Part shown: positions 17,088 to 23,848 of the stretch, piece by piece
Layout: each line of letters begins with the position of its first letter
How positions within the stretch are numbered: position 1 is the stretch's first letter
Assembly (NCBI GenBank): GCA_047519745.1
Contig: JAPVSJ010000028.1
Span: 1-64,000 of the forward strand
DNA from: VRUE01 sp047519745
Lineage (GTDB): Bacteria > Actinomycetota > Thermoleophilia > Solirubrobacterales > 70-9
Length of the DNA stretch: 64,000 bases
Direction: 5' to 3'
Notes under the pieces: model-generated
Seen by the model: the letters and a program-made list of their open reading frames with translations, nothing else
Database searches by the model: none
Told to the model about the DNA's origin: nothing
Position numbers and translations under genes: made by a program

Positions 17088-18823
17088 TGCGGGCGCTCCC
17101 GATCGAGCGCGGCGGCGCCCTGCTCGGCGGTGATCACACCGGGGAGGTCGAGGATGCGCGCGACCTCGGTGGCGAAGTACCAGCCGCCGGAGAGGATCTC
17201 GGCGGCGCTGCCGTCGGCGATCACGACCCCTTCTCCCATCAGCACGACCCGCTGCGCGAAGGCGGCGGCGAACTCGACGTCATGGGTCGCGACGAGGACG
17301 CCGGCGCCACGGCCGGCGAGGGTCTCGATCAGCTCGACGAGGTCAGCGCGGCGGGCGCGGTCCATGCCCCGCGTTGGCTCGTCCAGTGCGATGAGACCCG
17401 GCAGCTCATCGCCTTCCATCCGCCCGGCCAAAGCAATCGCCAGCGCCAAACGCTGCCTCTCTCCGCCAGAGAGATCGCGCGGATCCGAATCAGCCTTCTG
17501 CTCCAACCCGACGATCCGCAGCGCCGCCAAGCCATCGTCCCCCGGAAGCTCATCCCCCACTCGCTCGCGCACGAGATAGTCGCTTGGGTTCTGCGTCAGC
17601 AGGGCCATCTCGCCCGGGACTGCCGTCTTCCCCCGAACTGGCTCGACGAGGCCCGCCAACGTTCGCAGCAGGGTGCTCTTGCCCGCGCCGTTGCGGCCCA
17701 TCAGGGCTACGCGCTCGCCGCGGTCGATCTTCAGGTCGATTCCCTTCAGCACATCGTGGGGCTCGTCGCCTTGGTGCAGCTCTACCCAGAGATTCCTTGC
17801 TTCGGCGGCGGTTACGGGGGGACGGGACCGCGGGTCCCGGTCGCGTGCTGGGTTTTTCGCCTTGGAGTTCGCGTCTCTCGCCGACTCGGTATCGCGAAAA
17901 ACAGGACGCCGCACCCGACCGTGACCCCCGATCCCGTCCTCGCGATCGCTGAGGATGGTGCGGGCATCACGCACGCCTATGGGGAGAGGTTCGATTCCCG
18001 CCAGTGAAAAGAGGCGCGCGGCGGGAGTCTCCAGGGCGGTGTCGGCTTGCTGGGCCCAGGCGAGGAAGTCTCTCGGGGAGCCGTCGAAGGCGATCAAGCC
18101 CGAATCCATGGCGATTACCCGGTCGGCGGCGGCCAGGCAGCGCTCGAGACGGTGCTCGGCTAGGAGGATCGCTACGCCCCACTCCTCGTTGAGGCGGCGT
18201 AGGAGCCAGATGAGCTCGTCGCCCGCTACCGGGTCTAGTTGGGAGGTGGGCTCATCTAAGAGGACGAGCTTGGGGCGGGTGACTAGAGCTGCTGCAAGGG
18301 CCACGCGTTGGAGCTCACCGCCCGAGAGGGTGTCGACCGTGCGCTTCAGGAGGTGCGGGATGGCGAGGGCCAGGGCCACCTCCTCCACAGCGCGGGAACG
18401 GGAGGCTTGCGGGTCGCCGCGCATCTCCAGGGGCAGCTCTATCTCCGCCGCGACGGTGGTCGAGACGATCTGGGTCTCCGGGTCCTGGGCGACGTAGCCG
18501 ACGACGGCTGCCAGCTCTCCCGGGCCGCTGGAGATCGCGTCGAGGCCCGCTACCTCGACTCCGCCCTCGATCTCGCCGCCGTGGAAGTGCGGCACCAGGC
18601 CACAGGCGGCGCGCAGCAGGGTCGTCTTGCCGCAGGCCGAGCGTCCGGCGAGGAGGGCGAACTCGCCCGGGGCGAGCGACAGGGAGACGTCGCTGAGAGC
18701 GCACCCGACATTCACCCCATTCAGGTGTGGTGAATGTCGGGTGCGCGCGGCGGCCGGGTAGGAATACGAAAGGCGCTCGATCGCAAGAGCCGGGGCGGCG
18801 CGGGTCGCGAGCTCAGCGGGCAT
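17084..18823 (-). CDS. ECF transporter fused ATPase (EcfA-EcfA', CbiO-type)
   Basis: Tandem ABC ATPase of 579 residues powering the ECF transporter. The first domain has Walker A GRSACGKTT, signature LSGGELQRVALA and Walker B LVLLDEPTSQLD. The second has Walker A GRNGAGKST, signature LSGGERQRLALA and Walker B LIALDEPTRGMD. Both sets look intact, so both sites could bind ATP. Two unusual insertions have a DNA basis: a 16-codon segment near residues 27-42 encoded by a perfect palindrome (18699-18746), and a linker segment (RDTESARDANSKAKNPARD) encoded by repeat copy B (17846-17912). The start ATG at 18823 overlaps EcfT by 11 bp. Cobalamin specificity is inferred from the upstream riboswitch. 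Confidence 0.9.
   Translation of the reverse strand: MPAELATRAAPALAIERLSYSYPAAARTRHSPHLNGVNVGCALSDVSLSLAPGEFALLAGRSACGKTTLLRAACGLVPHFHGGEIEGGVEVAGLDAISSGPGELAAVVGYVAQDPETQIVSTTVAAEIELPLEMRGDPQASRSRAVEEVALALAIPHLLKRTVDTLSGGELQRVALAAALVTRPKLVLLDEPTSQLDPVAGDELIWLLRRLNEEWGVAILLAEHRLERCLAAADRVIAMDSGLIAFDGSPRDFLAWAQQADTALETPAARLFSLAGIEPLPIGVRDARTILSDREDGIGGHGRVRRPVFRDTESARDANSKAKNPARDRDPRSRPPVTAAEARNLWVELHQGDEPHDVLKGIDLKIDRGERVALMGRNGAGKSTLLRTLAGLVEPVRGKTAVPGEMALLTQNPSDYLVRERVGDELPGDDGLAALRIVGLEQKADSDPRDLSGGERQRLALAIALAGRMEGDELPGLIALDEPTRGMDRARRADLVELIETLAGRGAGVLVATHDVEFAAAFAQRVVLMGEGVVIADGSAAEILSGGWYFATEVARILDLPGVITAEQGAAALDRERPQ
17846..17912. repeat. Dispersed element with conserved inverted ends (copy B, in coding sequence)
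   Basis: Opposite-orientation copy of the element at 15-84. The reading here begins TGCTGGGTTTTTCGCC and ends GCGAAAAACAGGACGCCGC, so the two copies share 16-19 bp at both ends and differ inside. It is 67 bp against 70 bp for copy A. The copy lies in frame in the linker between the two ABC domains of the ECF ATPase and adds a hydrophilic, Arg/Asp/Lys-rich peptide. Confidence 0.65.
18699..18746. repeat. 48-bp perfect palindromic insertion in coding sequence
   Basis: The 18-bp arm GCGCACCCGACATTCACC at 18699-18716 has an exact reverse complement at 18729-18746, with a 12-bp loop. The element is exactly 16 codons long and lies in frame in the ATPase gene, between the first strand (LSYSYPAA) and the strand that usually follows directly (ALSDVSLSL). 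It therefore looks like an inserted hairpin element tolerated in a surface turn. Confidence 0.75.
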
Positions 18824-19724
18824 CGCGCCTCCTCGGGGCGAGGCCGGCGATGACGATCAGCGCCGAGAGGGCGACGGTCCCCAGACCGACTCCAACCTCG
18901 ATCGTCGGGTAGGCGTGAAAGCTGTCGGCGCCCAGGACCATTCCGGCGATCGCCGCGATCAGCACCACCGCGCCGGTCAGGTAGAAGCGCCGGTCGTACC
19001 TCGACCGCTTGTTGCTGGATTGTCCCCGCCGTAGTGGGGAAAAAGCTGCAACAAGCGAGTGGCGGCGCGGGGGTTCGAGCGCGTATCCCCTCAACTCGAG
19101 CGTCGCCGCCACGTCCACGGCCCTGTCCAGGGAGCCCGCCATGAGGCGGCGCAGCAGCGTGGTGCGGCCGACGGGCGCTGCTGCCGGGCCGCGCAGCCGG
19201 CCCGCGTCCTGCAGCCGGGTGGCGTCGGCGACGGCCACGGGGACCAGGCGGGAGATCAGCGCTGCGGTCAGCGCCGAGCGCCCGGCGATCGGGCGCAGCC
19301 CCCGCAGCACGCGATCCGGGTCGACACAGGCCGAGTAGACGGCGAAGGCGATCATTGCCACCCCCGCGCGCAGGCCGAGGATCGTGCCTTCGACGATCGC
19401 CTCGGCGGTGACGTCGACGCGGCCCAGAAGCGGCACTTCGCCGAAGCGAATCAGCACGGTCTCGCCGCGGTCGACGACCAGCGCGTTGACGACGACGATC
19501 AGCAGGGCCAGGGTCAGCCCCATCCGCAGCGCGACCCGCACGGCGCCGCCCGCCCCCGCGGTGTAGCCGGCCAGGGCCGCCGCGACCCCCACCGCCGCCA
19601 GCACCAGCGGGTTCGAGTAGAGGAAGGCGACGGCGACGAGGGCGCCGAGATAGGTGATCGCTGCTCCTGGGGAAGCGGTCTGCAGCGGCCCCGGGCGCGG
19701 CGTGTAGGCAAAGGGTGACCTCAT
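18813..19724 (-). CDS. ECF transporter transmembrane protein EcfT (CbiQ-type)
   Basis: 303 residues, with membrane segments near 24-60, 70-90, 110-140 and a C-terminal pair, and the coupling-helix region GRSALTAALISRLVPVAVADATR typical of CbiQ/EcfT proteins. EcfT scaffolds the S-component and couples it to the ATPase. The ATG at 19724 overlaps the DUF4430 lipoprotein stop (ATGA). The protein contains an atypical hydrophilic insert (LRRGQSSNKRSRYDRR) before the last membrane helices, encoded by an imperfect palindrome at 19006-19057. Confidence 0.85.
   Translation of the reverse strand: MRSPFAYTPRPGPLQTASPGAAITYLGALVAVAFLYSNPLVLAAVGVAAALAGYTAGAGGAVRVALRMGLTLALLIVVVNALVVDRGETVLIRFGEVPLLGRVDVTAEAIVEGTILGLRAGVAMIAFAVYSACVDPDRVLRGLRPIAGRSALTAALISRLVPVAVADATRLQDAGRLRGPAAAPVGRTTLLRRLMAGSLDRAVDVAATLELRGYALEPPRRHSLVAAFSPLRRGQSSNKRSRYDRRFYLTGAVVLIAAIAGMVLGADSFHAYPTIEVGVGLGTVALSALIVIAGLAPRRRDAR
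19006..19057. repeat. 52-bp imperfect palindrome in EcfT coding sequence
   Basis: Outer arms CGCTTGTTGC (19006-19015) and GCAACAAGCG (19048-19057) are perfect complements. An inner TCCCC/GGGGA pair lies at 19023-19027 and 19036-19040. It encodes the basic insert QSSNKRSR just before the C-terminal membrane helices of EcfT. It is not the same sequence as the 48-bp palindrome or copies A/B, but shares their hairpin character and in-frame position. Confidence 0.6.
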
Positions 19725-20647
19725 CGTGACCTCACCGGCAACGGCGTCTCCCGGCCGCCTTCCGTCGCCACCGCGTAGCGGTCGCGCAGATGCGCCGCGT
19801 CGAGCAGGCCGGCGGCGGCCAGCACACCGGTGGCGGTCGCGCCGGTGAGGAGCCAGACCGGCGGCGCTTCGAAGCGGCGCGTGGCGGCGACGAGGCCGGC
19901 ACCTGGGCCGAAGGCGCGGGCCGGCTTGCCGCTTTCGTCGAGCCCCTGCAGCCGGTAGCCGCCGGCATGCGGGCTGAAGTCGGCGAAGACCCCGCTCACC
20001 TGCGGGCCCTGCTCGAGCTGGGCCGCTGCCGGATCGTCGCGCAGCTTCGCCCAGGGCCCGACGAGGACCCGGATCGCGTCGACGGACGGGCTCGATGCCG
20101 GCTCGATGCCGGCTGCGCGGAGCCGCCGGCGGACCACGCCGCAGGCGGCGCCGGCGCCTCGGCATTCGAGCGCCACCGGATGGGGCTTTCCTTCGTAGCC
20201 GCCGCGAAGCGGCCGCGGCCAGGAGCCGACCACGGCCGGGACACGCTCGGCGGCGGACCAGTCGTGGTAGTCCCACCAGATCGCCTCGCCCCCCCGCAGG
20301 GGGAAATCGGCGGCGCCGACCGGGGACTCGACCCCGTTGACGTAGAAGAACCAGTCAGAGGATTGGCCGAAGCGCTCGTCGGCTTCGAGCCCGTCGATCG
20401 CCTGCACGAAGCCGCCGCTGTAGCGGGTCGCGATCTTCGCCTCGCGTTCGAGCACCCGCATCACCGTGTCCGATTCGGAGGCCTCGACGCTCATCGGCGG
20501 CTGCACCTGTGTCGAGCCGTAGTCCCTGGTCACCGTCAGCGAGACCTCGCCGACGCCCGCGCCGGGGCCGAAGCCGCAGCCGGCGGTCGCGAGCGCCGCC
20601 GCAAGGAGCAGCGCGCTCGCGACCGCCGTGCCACGGCCCCGCATCAC
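19721..20647 (-). CDS. DUF4430 lipoprotein, transcobalamin C-domain-like
   Basis: 308 residues with a lipoprotein signal (ALATAGC, Cys24). A DUF4430 domain (about 33-130) contains SDWFFYVNGVESPVGAADF followed by GGEAIWWDYHDW, the pattern of the beta domain of transcobalamin/intrinsic factor. A second soluble region (about 135-260) has two Cys pairs, and there is a C-terminal hydrophobic stretch near 263-280. It lies between the other DUF4430 gene and EcfT in the riboswitch-controlled operon. It probably helps capture cobalamin at the membrane surface; this is inference from the fold family and context. Confidence 0.83.
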   Translation of the reverse strand: MMRGRGTAVASALLLAAALATAGCGFGPGAGVGEVSLTVTRDYGSTQVQPPMSVEASESDTVMRVLEREAKIATRYSGGFVQAIDGLEADERFGQSSDWFFYVNGVESPVGAADFPLRGGEAIWWDYHDWSAAERVPAVVGSWPRPLRGGYEGKPHPVALECRGAGAACGVVRRRLRAAGIEPASSPSVDAIRVLVGPWAKLRDDPAAAQLEQGPQVSGVFADFSPHAGGYRLQGLDESGKPARAFGPGAGLVAATRRFEAPPVWLLTGATATGVLAAAGLLDAAHLRDRYAVATEGGRETPLPVRSR

Positions 20648-20651
20648 GGGG

Positions 20652-21392
20652 TCAACTCGCCGGACACGCCCCGCTCACGCAGACCGCCGCCTGGTTGGAC
20701 GGGATGTCCTTGCCGTGAGTGGCGCGGAGGGTCGCCGCGCCGGTCAGGGTCACCGTCGCGCGGCCTTCGGCGTCGGTCGGCGCCGACGCACCGGTGACCG
20801 TCGCCCCCCCGGCCGGCTTGCGCTTGCCCTTGTCGTCATAGGCGAAGACACGGACTTCGAACGGCGCCCCGGCACCGGCTTCGGCCGGCGCGACCAGCGA
20901 CAGCTCGTTCGGGTAGGGGTAGGGCTCCAGCGCCCAGAGCACTTCGTCGCCCGCCTCGAGCTTGACGAGTTCGCCGCCCAGTTCCGGATCCTTGTGGTTG
21001 ACCTTCAGGTACCAGGAGAGCTTCGACGTCGCGCTGTAGCCGCCGACCCCGCAGATCCCGAGGCCGAAGTCGAACGAATCGGTGAGCAGCAACGGCCTCA
21101 ACGCAGCGGTCGACTTCGCCGCCTGGCCGAGCAGGCCGAGCGCGGTTGCGCCCTTGATCTTCACCGCCCTGCCGCTGCCGCCGGTCCCCTTGCCGAAGCA
21201 GGTCGCCTTGGGGCTCGTCGGAACCGAGGTGGTGCCGGTCCTCAGCGCCTCTTCGGCGAGGACCTTGCCACCGCCACCGACCACGCGCAGGTCAACCGGG
21301 ACCTTTGCCGTGGCGATCGCGGCGGACGATGCGGCAAACAGGACGGCCAGCGCGCAGGCGATGACCAGCCGGAACGGGATGAGTCTTGGCAT
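20652..21392 (-). CDS. Secreted DUF4430-like protein
   Basis: 246 residues with a signal peptide (about 1-29, ending ATAKVP). A DUF4430-like domain follows (WYLKVNHKDPELGGELVKL and GDEVLWALEPYPYPNELSL). The C-terminal region resembles a bacterial Ig or carboxypeptidase-regulatory fold (GGATVTGASAPTDAEGRATVTL). First gene after the cobalamin riboswitch, with AAAGGG ahead of its ATG. A 9-codon frame (21393-21422) ends at the base before this start. Likely an extracellular cobalamin-binding partner of the ECF transporter. Confidence 0.8.
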   Translation of the reverse strand: MPRLIPFRLVIACALAVLFAASSAAIATAKVPVDLRVVGGGGKVLAEEALRTGTTSVPTSPKATCFGKGTGGSGRAVKIKGATALGLLGQAAKSTAALRPLLLTDSFDFGLGICGVGGYSATSKLSWYLKVNHKDPELGGELVKLEAGDEVLWALEPYPYPNELSLVAPAEAGAGAPFEVRVFAYDDKGKRKPAGGATVTGASAPTDAEGRATVTLTGAATLRATHGKDIPSNQAAVCVSGACPAS

Positions 21393-21423
21393 TTAAGCCA
21401 CCCTTTCCTCGAGGGTTGTCATG

Positions 21424-21596
21424 GCTGGCCGGGGACAGGTCTCCTGGCTTCCGGGAATCGGTCCGCCGCGCCTTCCCGGGGATTCTGTGTCGCCCCCAGT
21501 GGCTGACGCAAAACACGCGCCCACGGCTTCCTTCGCCCGGTCACAGTGGCGGGACCGCGCCGGTTTCGCACCGGACTTCCCTTGACCACCGACCGT
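21424..21596 (-). ncRNA. Cobalamin (B12) riboswitch
   Basis: Read on the minus strand, the region contains AAGGGAAGTCCGGTGCGAAA, then CCCGCCACTGTGACCGG and finally the B12 box AAGCCAGGAGACCTG. This is the conserved core of the AdoCbl-type riboswitch. It lies directly upstream of the DUF4430/ECF operon, which it should repress when cobalamin is plentiful. A 9-codon frame starting at 21422 begins just after the aptamer and ends immediately before the first gene, so the expression platform may act on translation. No clear terminator hairpin with a T-run is visible. Confidence 0.92.
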
Positions 21597-21639
21597 ATGT
21601 ACGCGGCAAGTCTATCCCGCCGCGGGACGGCAACGAGCG

Positions 21640-22260
21640 CTACGGGTGCTTTTCGGTGTCCTTGGGCGACTCGAAGGCGGCGAGGGCGACGGTCATCGGA
21701 ATCGGCTTCTCGCCCGATTTGGCCATGCGCTCGTTCGCGTCGTCCTGCTCTTCGTAGAACCAGTAGAAGAGAGCATTGATTTTGGCGATCACGTTTTTCC
21801 AGCCCTGCAGGTCAAGACGCAACGGCATCCAGCTGAGGTGACGGTCGTCACGGGCGTCCATGGTCCCGGCCTCCATCGCTTCCTTTACCTTCGCATTGAA
21901 GGTCTCGATAATCCTCCAGCTGACCAGTCTCTTCATCGACGCTGGCACGTCGGGCCATAGCTCGTCGTCGAACACGGCGGACTCCGTCGCCCTGAAGAAA
22001 TGCTCGACGGCGCCGCGCCGCTTCCCGCCAGTGGCTGTCCTGGTCTCTTCGAGCCAGCCGTATTCCTTCAAGAGGTCAAAGGCGCGGGAGACCCTCGGGA
22101 GCGACCCTCCACCGAACTCCTTGTAGAACATTTTTGGGCTCATCTCCCTCAGATTGCACTCCGCCAGGATCTTCATCCGCAGCGGATCGGCGAACACTTT
22201 GGACAAGCGCAGCATCAGCGGCCATTGGGCCTCCTTATCCGACTTCAGGTAGTACGTCAT
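21640..22260 (-). CDS. Winged-helix transcriptional regulator (ArsR-like)
   Basis: 206 residues from the ATG at 22260, which has GGAGGG 5 bp upstream; a longer frame lacks such a site and is rejected. Residues about 17-75 form an ArsR/PadR-like winged helix (LSKVFADPLRMKILAEC, then SRAFDLLKEYGWLEE). A larger C-terminal region with many aromatic residues could be a ligand or dimerization domain. Upstream are three TGTCTGA repeats that may be autoregulatory sites. It is divergent from the 19-codon frame at 22409. Target genes unknown. Confidence 0.82.
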   Translation of the reverse strand: MTYYLKSDKEAQWPLMLRLSKVFADPLRMKILAECNLREMSPKMFYKEFGGGSLPRVSRAFDLLKEYGWLEETRTATGGKRRGAVEHFFRATESAVFDDELWPDVPASMKRLVSWRIIETFNAKVKEAMEAGTMDARDDRHLSWMPLRLDLQGWKNVIAKINALFYWFYEEQDDANERMAKSGEKPIPMTVALAAFESPKDTEKHP

Positions 22261-22282
22261 AAGCCCTCCAGTGCTCTCCGTT

Positions 22283-22396
22283 TGTCTGAGTGCTGACGCA
22301 AAGCCTATTCGGTTTTGTAGCGGAACTGTCTGAGTCCTCATGCGGTTCGGGCCGCCCATTACAAACGCTCGGGTTTTTCTGAGCATGATTCAGACA
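22283..22396. promoter_or_regulatory. Three TGTCTGA repeats in a divergent promoter region
   Basis: TGTCTGAG occurs at 22283-22290 and 22327-22334 on the plus strand, and TGTCTGAA on the minus strand at 22389-22396. The last lies just before the ribosome site of the small frame at 22409. Their placement between two divergent genes, one a DNA-binding protein, suggests operator half-sites. Confidence 0.45.
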
Positions 22397-22408
22397 GGGA
22401 GGTGAACC

Positions 22409-22468
22409 ATGAAGCTTGCGGCTAGCGAAACCACCGTGCCGGTCTTCTCCATCTCAAAGGGCGGCTGA
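22409..22468 (+). CDS. Possible 19-residue peptide with strong ribosome site
   Basis: ATG AAG through TGA encodes MKLAASETTVPVFSISKGG. GGGAGGTG lies 6 bases before the ATG, one of the best Shine-Dalgarno sequences in the window. A strong hairpin (22488-22524) follows the stop within 20 bases, so the unit looks like a tiny self-contained gene. It is divergent from a winged-helix regulator and upstream of another. It could be a leader peptide, a signalling peptide or a RiPP precursor; no modification enzyme is adjacent. Translation is plausible but unproven. Confidence 0.45.
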   Translation: MKLAASETTVPVFSISKGG

Positions 22469-22487
22469 TCTGTCCTGAGCGGAAATC

Positions 22488-22524
22488 ACCCCGAGCCCTC
22501 GGCGTTCTGCCGGCGGCTCGGGGT
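22488..22524 (+). terminator. Strong hairpin after the small frame
   Basis: Perfect 10-bp arms ACCCCGAGCC (22488-22497) and GGCTCGGGGT (22515-22524) enclose a 17-base loop with a smaller CGGC/GCCG stem. There is no T-tract after it, so it may act as an RNA stabiliser or a Rho-independent terminator of the T-poor type found in GC-rich genomes. Confidence 0.5.
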
Positions 22525-22685
22525 CCATCCCCGTCGCCCTGCCTGGAAGCCGAAATCTGCCGAGTGCGATGGGTCCGAAACATTTGGTCTAAACATTCGA
22601 TGTGAAAACGTCACTAAGTATTCCTACACTGCTGCCGGAATTCCTTAACACCCTGTTCGTTTGGGTCGATCCAGATTGAGAGAGG

Positions 22686-23042
22686 ATGCGGGAGATGGCA
22701 GGCAAAGGCGGGAAGCGGAGGGGCGGCAAGAACCCCGATGGCGAACACCGGGCCAACCTGATCAACGCCATCGCCCACCCCTTGAGGCGGCGCATACTGC
22801 GCGTGCTGGGTGACCGGCGTGAGCAGTCCAGTCCGGCAAAGATGGCCAAGGAGTTCGACCTGCATGTCGGCACGGTCGGCTACCACGTAAGGGTCCTGGA
22901 GGAGCTCGGCGCCATCAGGCTGACAGACGAAGGAATGGTCCGCGGCGCGGTCGAGCATTTCTACGAGACGACGATCGAGGACGACCCCCCGATCGAAACG
23001 CTGCTCGAGGAAACGCGGGAAGTGGACGACGAACGCGCGTAG
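22686..23042 (+). CDS. Winged-helix DNA-binding protein
   Basis: 118 residues: a Lys/Gly-rich N-terminus (GKGGKRRGGKNPDG), an ArsR-type helix-turn-helix (INAIAHPLRRRILRVL, then VGTVGYHVRVLEELGAI) and an acidic tail (DDERA). A second in-frame ATG at 22695 has GAGAGG at a better distance and may be the real start. Same general class as the regulator at 21640-22260, including the shared phrase GAVEHF, which suggests paralogy. The 5' region is AT-richer and contains GTGAAAACGTCAC, a possible operator. Target unknown. Confidence 0.78.
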   Translation: MREMAGKGGKRRGGKNPDGEHRANLINAIAHPLRRRILRVLGDRREQSSPAKMAKEFDLHVGTVGYHVRVLEELGAIRLTDEGMVRGAVEHFYETTIEDDPPIETLLEETREVDDERA

Positions 23043-23142
23043 TCCAGCGTTGCTGAACGTTCGTCCGTTTCGCTTGGATACTCGCGGCGCCCCCGCTTAG
23101 GCTCGGCCCGGATCTGGAAACCGGGACGTTTACGGAGGGGAC

Positions 23143-23832
23143 ATGAAGCAGGGGATCTGGCGGAACTCGCCGGCGTTGGTGGTCGCCGTGATCGCGCTTT
23201 TCGTCGCGCTCGGCGGCAGCGTCTACGCGGCAAAGAAGGCGAAGCTCGACGGCCGGGCGATCCGGGCGAAGTCGATTCCCGGCAACCGGCTGAAGCCGCG
23301 CTCGATCGCGGCCAACAGGCTGATGCCCGGCGTCCTCGCCGACAGCCTGCCGAGCGGTCAGCTGACCGGCGCCGACATCAACGAGCTGACCCTCGGCCAG
23401 GTGCCGAGCGCGACGCATGCCGACTTCGCCGACAGCGCGCAGAGCGCGGTCGACGCGCAGACCGCGCTCAACGCCGTCAATGCCGTCGACGCGAAGACGA
23501 TCAACGGGCACAGCGTCGGTTGCCTGCCCGGCACCCAGCCCTTTGCCGGCGCCTGCTGGCAGAGCTCGGTGAACAGCGCCGTCGACGCACCAACCGCGGC
23601 GCGCAAATGCGCCGCGAAAGGAGCGACGCTGCCGGAGGCGCTGCAGCTCGCCGCCTTCGCCGAAGAGCCCGGCGTCAACCTCGACCCGGGGGATGAGTGG
23701 TCGGGGGACTTGACAACATTTTCGGGACCAAACGCATATGGCGTGGTTACCGTTTCTGCGAGTTCCGTAGTCGACGACGACCTCTCAACTAAAACCCACG
23801 CGTACCGCTGCGTGATCCCGCTGCTCACGTAG
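23143..23832 (+). CDS. Secreted or membrane-anchored surface protein
   Basis: 229 residues with an N-terminal signal anchor (SPALVVAVIALFVALGGSVYAA, about 9-30), then a Lys/Arg-rich stretch and a region of short repeated Asp/Ala motifs (ADFADSAQSAVDAQTALNAVNAVDA). The C-terminal domain contains four Cys that could form disulfides. This N-terminal signature recurs in many Thermoleophilia surface proteins of unknown function. GGAGGGG lies just upstream of the ATG. Function not assigned. Confidence 0.75.
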   Translation: MKQGIWRNSPALVVAVIALFVALGGSVYAAKKAKLDGRAIRAKSIPGNRLKPRSIAANRLMPGVLADSLPSGQLTGADINELTLGQVPSATHADFADSAQSAVDAQTALNAVNAVDAKTINGHSVGCLPGTQPFAGACWQSSVNSAVDAPTAARKCAAKGATLPEALQLAAFAEEPGVNLDPGDEWSGDLTTFSGPNAYGVVTVSASSVVDDDLSTKTHAYRCVIPLLT

Positions 23833-23848
23833 CTCTATCCTTCCTCCG

